A DNA stretch of 50,645 nt from Streptomyces morookaense (lineage in GTDB: Bacteria; Actinomycetota; Actinomycetes; Streptomycetales; Streptomycetaceae): assembly GCF_013030945.1 (NCBI RefSeq), contig NZ_JABBXF010000088.1:1-50645 (forward strand), read 5' to 3'. The notes beneath the pieces are model-generated. The model saw nothing but the letters and a program-made list of their open reading frames with translations, did not search any database and was not told the DNA's origin. A program made the translations under genes and the position numbers. Shown in pieces: positions 35,160 to 41,474 of this stretch. Numbering within the stretch: the first letter of the stretch is position 1; each line of letters starts with the position of its first letter.

Positions 35160-35199
35160 CATGCGTTGGCTTCCTCCCCCTCGTGGCCGAGGGGGATTC
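35160..35199 (-). ncRNA. Candidate omegaRNA (reRNA) 3' scaffold hairpin
   Basis: CCCCCTC (35176-35182) and GAGGGGG (35189-35195) form a perfect 7-bp stem with a 6-base loop, two bases apart from a second small stem ACGGC/GCCGT (35202-35215) that overlaps the tnpB stop. In known TnpB systems the guide RNA is processed from the 3' end of the tnpB message and ends with such a stem followed by the element boundary. The guide would start near 35160 and run to lower coordinates. Confidence 0.45.
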
Positions 35200-36402
35200 C
35201 TACGGCTCGCGCCGTGGGGCTTCCTGCTTCGCCGCCGACTGCCCCGTCCGGGAGGTCTCCCGTTGAGGTCTTACACCGGCTCCACAGGCCGACACCGCCA
35301 GCCCGGCGGCCTTGAGGTTGCGTGCCGCGTTCACGTCCCGGTCATGGGTCATTGCGCAGCTGCCACACGTCCACGTGCGGATGTTCAGCGGCATCCGTCC
35401 GTTCAGGGTGCCGCAGGCGGAGCACAGTCTGGAGGAGGGGAACCAGCGGTCGATCGCGATCACCTCGCGGCCGTACCACTGGGCCTTGTACTCCAGCATG
35501 CTCCGGAACTCCCGCCAGGCCGCATCCGATATCGCCCTGGCCAGCGTGTTGTTCTTCAGCATGTTGCGGACGGACAGGTCCTCGATCACGAGCGTTTGGT
35601 TCTCACGCACGAGCCGAGTGGTGACCTTGTGCAGGACATCCCGCCTGCGGTCGGCGATCCGGGCATGGATACGGGCCACCCTGCGCCTGGCCTTGGCCCG
35701 GTTGGCGCCGTTGCCCCTGGCCTTGCGGGCAAGCGCCCGCTGGGCCCTGGCGAGCCGGGCCCGGTCACGCCGTTCGTGCCGGGGGTTGGCGATCTTCTCC
35801 CCGGTGGACAAAGTGAGCAGGTGCTCCAGCCCGGCATCGATGCCGACCACCGTGCCCGTTTCCGGGAGCGGCCTCACCGCCGGGTCCTCGCACAGCAGGG
35901 AGACGAACCAGCGCCCAGCCGTATCCTGCGAGACCGTCACCGTCGAAGGCTTCACTCCCCCGGGCAGAGGACGGGACCACATGATCGCCAACGGCTCGGC
36001 CATCTTCGCCAGGGTGAGCCGGCCGTCCCGGAACCGGAACGCACTCGTGGTGTACTCGGCGGACCTGCGCGATTTCTTCCGCGACTTGAAACGCGGGTAC
36101 CCGGCCCGTCTGGCGAAAAAGCCGGTGAACGCCGCCTGGAGATGCCGCAGCGCCTGCTGGAGCGGGACGGAGGAAACCTCGTTGAGGTAGGCCAGCTCCT
36201 CCGTCTTCTTCCACGCGGTCAGCATCGTCGACGTGGCGTTGTAGTTCACCCGCTCGGCGCGCAGCACCCACGCCTCGGTCCGGGCAGCGAGCGCCATGTT
36301 GTAGACCTTGCGCACACACCCGAACGTACGGAGCAGCTCCGCCGCCTGCGTATCGGTCGGGTAGAAGCGGTACTTGAACGCCCGCTTCACATGATCGACC
36401 AC
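35200..36402 (-). CDS. tnpB: TnpB RNA-guided nuclease (IS200/IS605 family)
   Basis: The protein has 400 residues from GTG 36400-36402; GTG 36388-36390 (VKRAFKYRFYPT) is also possible. The N-terminal HTH part reads KRAFKYRFYPTDTQAAELLRTFGCVRKVYN. The RuvC triad is intact: Asp189 (VGIDAGLEHLLTLS), Glu274 (LVIEDLSVRNML) and Asp356 (HDRDVNAARNLKAAG). The zinc ribbon CSACG...CGSC lies between them. The DxVNAARN signature is complete. There is no frameshift, so the protein should be active. TnpB cuts DNA at sites matched by its RNA and helps keep the element in place. Confidence 0.93.
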   Translation of the reverse strand: MVDHVKRAFKYRFYPTDTQAAELLRTFGCVRKVYNMALAARTEAWVLRAERVNYNATSTMLTAWKKTEELAYLNEVSSVPLQQALRHLQAAFTGFFARRAGYPRFKSRKKSRRSAEYTTSAFRFRDGRLTLAKMAEPLAIMWSRPLPGGVKPSTVTVSQDTAGRWFVSLLCEDPAVRPLPETGTVVGIDAGLEHLLTLSTGEKIANPRHERRDRARLARAQRALARKARGNGANRAKARRRVARIHARIADRRRDVLHKVTTRLVRENQTLVIEDLSVRNMLKNNTLARAISDAAWREFRSMLEYKAQWYGREVIAIDRWFPSSRLCSACGTLNGRMPLNIRTWTCGSCAMTHDRDVNAARNLKAAGLAVSACGAGVRPQRETSRTGQSAAKQEAPRREP

Positions 36403-36431
36403 AACTCACAACCTAGCAGGGCAACTTGTAA

Positions 36432-36557
36432 CTCCGTGCGGGTTTGCTGGAAGTGGACGCCGTTCCACCCCGACAGCGAAACGGCCTTCCCTGTCCCGCT
36501 TCGCAGGAGTCCGATCCCTCCCCGGCCTGTACGCCGGGGCTCCCTCGGAGGACTTTG
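36432..36557. promoter_or_regulatory. Leader of DUF1259 gene with hairpin
   Basis: Between the element and the next start is a 7-bp hairpin CCCCGGC/GCCGGGG (36520-36539, loop CTGTAC), seven bases ahead of the GGAGG ribosome site at 36547. Outer GGAG and CTCC blocks could extend the fold. It may affect translation or simply be a leader structure. Confidence 0.35.
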
Positions 36558-37577
36558 ATGACCGCAGAGCGCGAGCAGAAGACCGGCCCCCGACCGTCCA
36601 TAGCCAGGAGAAACATCCTGGCCGCCGCCGCGGCGGCACCCGTCCTGGCGGGGGCGGGGGCGCATACCGCCCACGCCGTGCCGCCCCCTCACCGGCGTCG
36701 GGCAGGTGTGCCGCTGATCGAACCGGTCAGCACCACCGAGGCGGACTGGAAGGGCGTCGCCAGGGCACTGGGCCGCGGCGGCAGCCTGATGCGCAAGACG
36801 GTCTTCCGGACCGGCTTCGCCCGCACCGACCTGCATGTCGTCTCCCGCGACGTCGAGGTCACCGCCGGACTCGCCCTCGGCTCGCACGCGGCCTTCATCC
36901 GTTATTCCGACGGCAGCACGCTGATGATGGGCGACATCGTCTCCACCGAGGACGAACTCCAGCGCATGCTCGACACCATGCACGCGCACGGGATCCGGCA
37001 GACGGCCATCCACAAGCACCTGCTCGCCCACAGTCCGGACATGTGGTGGACGCACGTCCACGGGCACAGCAAGGACGCGACGGCCCTCGCCGCCGGCCTG
37101 CGCGAGGCGCTGGACTGCACCGGCACCCCGCCCGGGGTGCCCCCGTCGAAGACACCGCCGCCCGTCGACCTGGACACCGCGGGGATCGACCGGGCGCTCC
37201 GCGCCAAGGGCTCCAACGACCAGGGCATCTACAAATGCGTCTTCGCCCGCCGCGAGCGGATCAGCGACGGCGGCCTGCTGCTGCCCGCGGGTTCCGGAGC
37301 GACCTCGGCGTTCAACTTCCAGCCCCTCTCCCACGGACGGGCCGCGCTCAACGGCGACTTCGCAATGATCGCCGAGGAGGTCCACGATGTCCTCAAGGCA
37401 CTGCGCAAGGGCGGCATCGAGATCGTCGAGCTCCACAACCACGGGCTGACGGACGAACCCCGGCTGTTCTTCACCCACTTGTGGGCCGTGGACGACGCCG
37501 TGAAGATCGCCAAGGCGCTGCGCACCGCGCTGGACTGCACCAACGTCACCCCGACGAGCATCAAGGCGCCGAACTGA
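36558..37577 (+). CDS. DUF1259 (LppY/LpqO-type) exported protein
   Basis: The protein has 339 residues from ATG 36558, with GGAGG upstream. The N-terminus (RPSIARRNILAAAAAAPVLAGAGAHTAHA) is a likely twin-arginine signal. Two repeats of the DUF1259 domain can be seen: first WKGVARALGRGGSLMRKTVFRTGFARTDLHVVSRDVEV...FIRYSDGSTLMMGDIVSTEDELQRML...THVHGHSKD; second IDRALRAKGSNDQGIYKCVFARRERISDGGL...GDFAMIAEEVHDVLKAL...IVELHNHGLTDEPRLFFTHLWAVDD. The related LpqO/LppY proteins of mycobacteria are lipoproteins of unknown role. Paired His residues (HNH, HVH) could bind metal. Confidence 0.88.
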   Translation: MTAEREQKTGPRPSIARRNILAAAAAAPVLAGAGAHTAHAVPPPHRRRAGVPLIEPVSTTEADWKGVARALGRGGSLMRKTVFRTGFARTDLHVVSRDVEVTAGLALGSHAAFIRYSDGSTLMMGDIVSTEDELQRMLDTMHAHGIRQTAIHKHLLAHSPDMWWTHVHGHSKDATALAAGLREALDCTGTPPGVPPSKTPPPVDLDTAGIDRALRAKGSNDQGIYKCVFARRERISDGGLLLPAGSGATSAFNFQPLSHGRAALNGDFAMIAEEVHDVLKALRKGGIEIVELHNHGLTDEPRLFFTHLWAVDDAVKIAKALRTALDCTNVTPTSIKAPN

Positions 37578-37595
37578 CGGACGTGCGGCGGGTGT

Positions 37596-37775
37596 TCAGT
37601 TCGCGGCATCGGGCTTGTGCCCGAGCTTCCCCTTCAACAGCAGTGACGCCACGCGCCCGTCATCGATCATGAACGGACGGGCGCGCGGCGCGTCCACGCT
37701 CTCCGCGCGGGACGAGCCGGGGAGGAGACCGAGGAGTGCGGCGGCACCGAGGGTCATGACAGCAGTGGGGTGCAT
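37596..37775 (-). CDS. Small exported protein, 59 residues
   Basis: ATG 37773-37775 has a good ribosome site (AGAGGTAG) nine bases upstream. The protein begins MHPTAVMTLGAAALLGLLPG and reads to a stop at 37596-37598. The first 25 residues look like a short signal peptide (cleavage near SSRAES). The remaining ~34 residues (VDAPRARPFMIDDG, RVASLLLKGKLGHKPDAAN) are basic. It is 115 bp downstream of the CapA-like gene on the same strand and converges with the DUF1259 gene 18 bp away. No family is recognised. Coding bias (G/C at third positions) supports it. Confidence 0.55.
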   Translation of the reverse strand: MHPTAVMTLGAAALLGLLPGSSRAESVDAPRARPFMIDDGRVASLLLKGKLGHKPDAAN

Positions 37776-37890
37776 GAACTACCTCTTATCCGGTGATCGG
37801 TCTGGACACTTCACCTTTGCCTCTGCCCTCGCCCGTCCGCCCGCATGCGCTGTGTCCCTCGTACGGGGCGGTAGGGGAACGGAGTGCCGG

Positions 37891-38877
37891 TCAGCGGCTC
37901 CAGTCCACGATCAGTCTCTTCCCCTCGACGGTGACGACCGTGCCGAACTCGGCACAGGCGCGGGTGAACCGGTCCCTGATCCATTCCCATTCGCCGCCGC
38001 TCGCAGGCACCGTGCGGCAGTAGTCCAGGTACAGCGGCAGCGCCTCCAGGCGCACCGGCCGGTGGGAGGCCGGGTCCGGGCCGTCCAGGGTGACGAGGAA
38101 CAGCAGGCCGAGGTCGTTGCGCAGCCGGGAGTCGACGGCGTAGTCGTCGACGAAGTCGCCCATGTCGTAGATCACGCGGTCGGCGACGCCGTGGAAGACG
38201 TGTGCGGAGTGCCCGGCGATCAGTGTCGCCCCGGCCTGCTGCAGCACCGGTACCGCGTCCCGTACGCGGGGCGGCGGTTTGGAGGTCATGTTGGGGCCCC
38301 AGTGCGGGGTGACCAGTACGACGTCCGCCTCCGTGGACGCCTGCCGCACGAGGTCGGTGAGCCAGCCGGGGACACCGCGGCGGAGGTCCGCGAAGGAGAC
38401 GCCCGCACGGTCGTCCTGGGCGGCGTAGTCGTCCGGGTGGTCGGTGACGCCGACCACGGCCAGCCGGACGCCGCCCGTCTCCAGTACGGCGTACGCGCGG
38501 GCGGCCGCCAGGTCCGGGCCGGCGCCCACCGTGCGGACGCCGGCCCGGGTGAGCAACTGCGTGGTGTCCGCCAGGGCGTCGTAGCCGAAGTCCAGCGCGT
38601 GGTTGTTGGCGAGCGTCACGCAGTCGACGCCGAGCTGCGCGAGGACGTCCGCGGCGTCCGGCGGGGCGCGGAAGAAGAAGGGCTTGCCGGGAGCCGGCCA
38701 GGGCTCGCCGCGGCCGGAGATGCAGCACTCCAGGTTCAGGACGCACAGGTCGGCCTCGGCGAGCACGGCTCTGACCTCGTCGGACAGGATGGCCTCCGGG
38801 CGCGGCGAGAGGTCGAGCTGCTCCGCCACGCTGCGGCCCAGCATGGTGTCGCCGGCCAATGCCACTGTGATCGCCAC
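37891..38877 (-). CDS. CapA-family metallophosphatase-like protein
   Basis: The protein has 328 residues from GTG 38875-38877 (VAITVALAGDTMLGRSVAEQL), with AAGGCGG upstream. CapA/PgsA motifs are present: AGDTMLGR, VLNLECCIS, TLANNHALDFGYDAL, VVGVTDHP, VVLVTPHWG and LIAGHSAHVFHG. It has no signal peptide or membrane anchor, unlike the classic poly-gamma-glutamate CapA, so a cytosolic phosphoesterase-like role is more likely. No capB/capC genes are nearby. Confidence 0.9.
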   Translation of the reverse strand: MAITVALAGDTMLGRSVAEQLDLSPRPEAILSDEVRAVLAEADLCVLNLECCISGRGEPWPAPGKPFFFRAPPDAADVLAQLGVDCVTLANNHALDFGYDALADTTQLLTRAGVRTVGAGPDLAAARAYAVLETGGVRLAVVGVTDHPDDYAAQDDRAGVSFADLRRGVPGWLTDLVRQASTEADVVLVTPHWGPNMTSKPPPRVRDAVPVLQQAGATLIAGHSAHVFHGVADRVIYDMGDFVDDYAVDSRLRNDLGLLFLVTLDGPDPASHRPVRLEALPLYLDYCRTVPASGGEWEWIRDRFTRACAEFGTVVTVEGKRLIVDWSR

Positions 38878-38971
38878 CGGTGGGCCGCCTTCCGTCCGTT
38901 CTGCTCGTTGCCTATCACGGCCCCGGGCGGGTCACCAGCGGGAACGGTCCGAACGTATGTCGTGCGGCTGC

Positions 38972-39529
38972 TCAGTCCAGTGCTCGGACGACGCGGGCCG
39001 GGTTGCCGACGGCCAGGACGCCGGGCGGCAGGTTCTTGGTGACGACGGCACCGGCGCCCACCACGGTGTCCGCGCCGATGGTGACGCCGGGGCAGACGAC
39101 GACACCGCCGCCGAGCCAGACGTTGTGCCCGACGGTCACCGGCTCGGCCTTCTCCCAGCCGGCCCGGCGGCGTGCGGCGTCGAGTGCGTGCGTGGGGGTC
39201 AGCAGCTGGACGTTCGGGCCGATCTGCACGTCCTCGCCGACGGTGATCGGTGCCGCGTCGAGGAAGACCGCGCCGAAGTTGACGAATGTGCGGGCCCCGA
39301 TGCTGATGTGGTAGCCGAAGTCGCAGTGGAAGGGCGGGCGGATCCGTACCGTTGCGTCGACGGATCCGAGCAGTTGTTCAAGGATTTTCGTGCGTTCGGC
39401 CGGCCCGGCCGTGGCGGCCGCGTCGTAGGCCGCGCAGAGTGCGATGCGCCGTTCGGTGTCGGCGCGCAGTTCGGGGTCGTCGGGGAGGTACCAGTCACCG
39501 GCCAGCATGCGCTGCTTGTTGTCGCCCAT
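38972..39529 (-). CDS. Maltose/galactoside O-acetyltransferase-like (LbH) protein
   Basis: The protein has 185 residues from ATG 39527-39529 (MGDNKQRMLAGDWYLPDDPEL), with AGAGGAAG upstream. The N-terminal maltose-acetyltransferase head (KQRMLAGDWYLPDDPELRADTERR) and a left-handed beta-helix of hexapeptides (ISIGARTFVNFGAVFLDAAPITVGEDVQIGPNVQLLTPTHALDAA; VWLGGGVVVCPGVTIGADTVVGAGAVVTKNLPPG) are clear. The His in TPTHALD is the catalytic base. It moves acetyl from acetyl-CoA to a sugar hydroxyl in the cytosol. It runs in the same direction as CapA, 94 bp upstream. Confidence 0.93.
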   Translation of the reverse strand: MGDNKQRMLAGDWYLPDDPELRADTERRIALCAAYDAAATAGPAERTKILEQLLGSVDATVRIRPPFHCDFGYHISIGARTFVNFGAVFLDAAPITVGEDVQIGPNVQLLTPTHALDAARRRAGWEKAEPVTVGHNVWLGGGVVVCPGVTIGADTVVGAGAVVTKNLPPGVLAVGNPARVVRALD

Positions 39530-39680
39530 GAGCTTCCTCTCGTCCCAGAGGCGTTCACGGTACCGGCCACCCGAAAGGGTCATCCGTCCGGTGCCGCGCA
39601 ACCCCTGTGAGCGGCTGAAGCGTCTGAGTGCTCAGCAGCAGGAAGTTCCCGGTGCGGGAACGTGGGAGGACGGACGAGCG

Positions 39681-40724
39681 GTGCTGCGGATCCACTTCAC
39701 CGGTGAGGATTTGGCCAGGACCCGTATCGCGAGCGGGCCGGACGTGCTGTGGGAGGCGTTGCTCAGCATCCACATGGTCCAGGACCGCAGTACGGGGCAA
39801 GTGAGTCCGGCCTCGGCGGACTTCGTGCGGTGGCGCCGGGCCGTGCGCCCCAGGATCACCGCACAGTTGCAGGAACAAGCCCCTCTTCTGGGGGAATTGG
39901 CCCCGCCCGTCGGCTATTCCGCTGACTTCCTCACGCCCACCGCGGGGTCGGGCGACATGGAGGCGGCCGTCGATGCCGTCCTGTCCACGCCGCGCCTGCA
40001 TCTGCAGCGGGACATCGGCCGTCTGGCCGCCGTGCGGCGGCCGCTGTCCGGCCGTCTCGCGCTGCTGTCCGAGGGCGATCCGCGGACGCTGGGGTTCCTG
40101 GGCCACGCGCTGCACTCCTATCACCGCATCGCGCTCGCCCCCTACTGGCACCACGTCCAGGAGCAGATCGCCGCCGACCGGGCCGTACGCGTCGCGGCGC
40201 TGGCGGAAGGCGGTACGGAGCGGCTGCTGGCCGGACTGCATCCGGGGGCGCGGTGGGAGCCGCCCGTGCTGGTGCTGGCGTACCCGCGGTCGCAGGACCT
40301 GTACCTGGAGGGGCGGGGGCTGATCCTCGTCCCGTCCTTCTTCTGCTGGGGCATGCCGATCACGCTGCGCGAGCCCGGCACGACTCCGGTGCTGGTGTAT
40401 CCCATCGCCCGGCGCAGCGGCTGGACGGGCGAGGAGGCCCGTGGGACGGCCGTGCCGGATCCGCTGGTCGCCCTGCTCGGGCGGACGCGTGCGCAGGTGC
40501 TGTACGAGCTGACGCACGGCTGCGGGACGCGCGAACTGGCGCGGCGCATCGGGGTGTCCGATGCCTCGGCCAGCCAGCATGCGACAGCGCTGCGGCAGGC
40601 GGGCCTGGTGATCAGCCGGCGGTCGGGCAACTCCGTTCACCACTCGCTCACCGGGCTGGGCCTGGACCTGCTGCTGGCGGGCGGCCCATGGGCGACGGGG
40701 CGGGCGCCGCGCCCGGCCGGGTAG
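39681..40724 (+). CDS. ArsR-type winged-helix regulator with DUF5937-like N-terminal domain
   Basis: The protein has 347 residues from GTG 39681 (VLRIHFTGEDLARTRIA), with GGAGGACG upstream. A large N-terminal effector domain (FTGEDLARTRIASGPDVLWEALLSIHMVQDR) typical of DUF5937 regulators is followed by an ArsR-like HTH near the C-terminus: LLGRTRAQVLYELTHGCGTRELARRIGVSDASASQHATALRQAGLVISRRSGNSVHHSLT. No metal-binding Cys motif of classic ArsR is visible. Divergent from the acetyltransferase, which is a possible target. Confidence 0.87.
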   Translation: MLRIHFTGEDLARTRIASGPDVLWEALLSIHMVQDRSTGQVSPASADFVRWRRAVRPRITAQLQEQAPLLGELAPPVGYSADFLTPTAGSGDMEAAVDAVLSTPRLHLQRDIGRLAAVRRPLSGRLALLSEGDPRTLGFLGHALHSYHRIALAPYWHHVQEQIAADRAVRVAALAEGGTERLLAGLHPGARWEPPVLVLAYPRSQDLYLEGRGLILVPSFFCWGMPITLREPGTTPVLVYPIARRSGWTGEEARGTAVPDPLVALLGRTRAQVLYELTHGCGTRELARRIGVSDASASQHATALRQAGLVISRRSGNSVHHSLTGLGLDLLLAGGPWATGRAPRPAG

Positions 40725-40727
40725 CGG

Positions 40728-40747
40728 GGCGCCCCTTACGGGGCGCC
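40728..40747. terminator. Bidirectional hairpin terminator
   Basis: GGCGCCCC (40728-40735) and GGGGCGCC (40740-40747), loop TTAC, lie in the 29-bp gap between converging genes ending at 40724 and 40754. Confidence 0.7.
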
Positions 40748-40753
40748 GTCTCC

Positions 40754-41080
40754 TCAGGCGCGGGGCGACAGCTCCGCCATCGCCGACCAGGACGTGCCCG
40801 GCACCTCGACGTTGATGATCTGCGGGGTGCTCGCGATCACGTCCGGCATCCAGGCCATCGCGGTCCTGAAGTGCTCGGAGTTGACGTGCACCTCGCCCGC
40901 CTCCGCGTTCTCGAAGGCCTCCAGCAGGACGAACTGGTTGGGGTCGTCCACGCTCCGGGACCACTCGTAGAAGAGGTTGCCCGGCTCGTTGCGGGTGGCG
41001 AGGGTGAAGTCCTCGACGAGATCCAGCCACTCGGCGCTGCGGTCGGGGCGGACGGTGAACTTGACGGCGATGAAGATCAT
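40754..41080 (-). CDS. Antibiotic biosynthesis monooxygenase (ABM) domain protein
   Basis: The protein has 108 residues from ATG 41078-41080 (MIFIAVKFTVRPDRSAEWLDLV), with AGGAG upstream. This is a ferredoxin-like dimeric ABM fold: IFIAVKFTVRPDRSAEWLDLVEDFTLATRNEPGNLFYEWSRSVDDPNQFVLLEAFENAEAGEVHVNSEHFRTAM. It resembles putative quinol monooxygenase YgiN and Lsr/heme-degrading relatives. It is not next to polyketide genes, so a housekeeping quinone or stress role is likely. Confidence 0.9.
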   Translation of the reverse strand: MIFIAVKFTVRPDRSAEWLDLVEDFTLATRNEPGNLFYEWSRSVDDPNQFVLLEAFENAEAGEVHVNSEHFRTAMAWMPDVIASTPQIINVEVPGTSWSAMAELSPRA

Positions 41081-41150
41081 TGGGGGCTCCTGCCTCTCGG
41101 ACGACCCGCAGGATCCTGCCCCGTACGGCATCCCGGTCGCGAACCGGACC

Positions 41151-41183
41151 GCCCCGTTTTCCGGCCCTGCCGGAAAACGGGGC
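41151..41183. terminator. Perfect 14-bp hairpin
   Basis: GCCCCGTTTTCCGG (41151-41164) pairs with CCGGAAAACGGGGC (41170-41183), loop CCCTG. It is upstream of both flanking genes, so its role as a terminator is uncertain; it could be a regulatory or attachment structure. Confidence 0.45.
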
Positions 41184-41207
41184 ACCCGTGCCGCCGCGCT
41201 GGGGAGC

Positions 41208-41249
41208 GGGCTCACCCATGCCGCCCCCCGCGACGGCACGGGTGAGCCC
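41208..41249. other. Second long hairpin
   Basis: GGGCTCACCC (41208-41217) pairs with GGGTGAGCCC (41240-41249). A two-base mismatch is followed by an inner GCCG/CGGC stem and a 10-base loop. It sits 25 bp from the first hairpin. Confidence 0.5.
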
Positions 41250-41378
41250 CGGCCAGTGCTGTGCAGCCGCCCGCCGCACGCCTGGCATTCCGATGCACCC
41301 GGGCAACCCCCGTACGGCATCCCTCCGATGCCCTTTGCCCTCCGGTGCCGGCTCACTCCACCATGGGGCAGTGGGGAG

Positions 41379-41421
41379 TTGTCCGAAAGCCCAGTTCACG
41401 CTGGACAAACAACTCGGACAA
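41379..41421 (+). promoter_or_regulatory. Candidate operator of the HTH-STAND gene
   Basis: TTGTCCGA (41379-41386) and TCGGACAA (41414-41421) are perfect inverted arms. A further GGACAAA lies at 41403-41409 between them. Three copies of GGACAA within 43 bp, 53 bp ahead of a gene encoding an N-terminal HTH, suggest a binding site, possibly self-control. Confidence 0.45.
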
Positions 41422-41474
41422 AGTGTCAGGTCGTACGGATCGGCCCCCTCCGGGGCCATGGCGGAGGCGGCGAC

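Larger units (their letters stand above)
35160..36431 (-). mobile_element. IS200/IS605-type element carrying only tnpB
   Basis: A single tnpB gene with no tnpA beside it. The right side, just past the stop, has a short hairpin (35176-35195) followed on the minus strand by GGAGGAAGCCAACGC, like the ends of actinobacterial TnpB elements. On the left, minus-strand TTAC (36428-36431) is followed by AAGTTGCC and the start region of tnpB; TTAC may be the target/TAM, by analogy with IS608. Both ends are estimates to about ten bases. The element sits between genes and appears to disrupt none. Confidence 0.6.
41119..41323 (+). repeat. 16-bp direct repeat flanking the hairpins
   Basis: CCCCGTACGGCATCCC occurs at 41119-41134 and again at about 41308-41323. 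The two copies bracket both long hairpins. Confidence 0.6.
41081..41474. other. 394-bp gene-free region with hairpins and direct repeats
   Basis: No gene is seen. The region holds two long hairpins, a 16-bp direct repeat and GGACAA boxes (listed separately) and lies between the divergent ABM and STAND genes. It is far larger than most gaps here. Confidence 0.6.
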
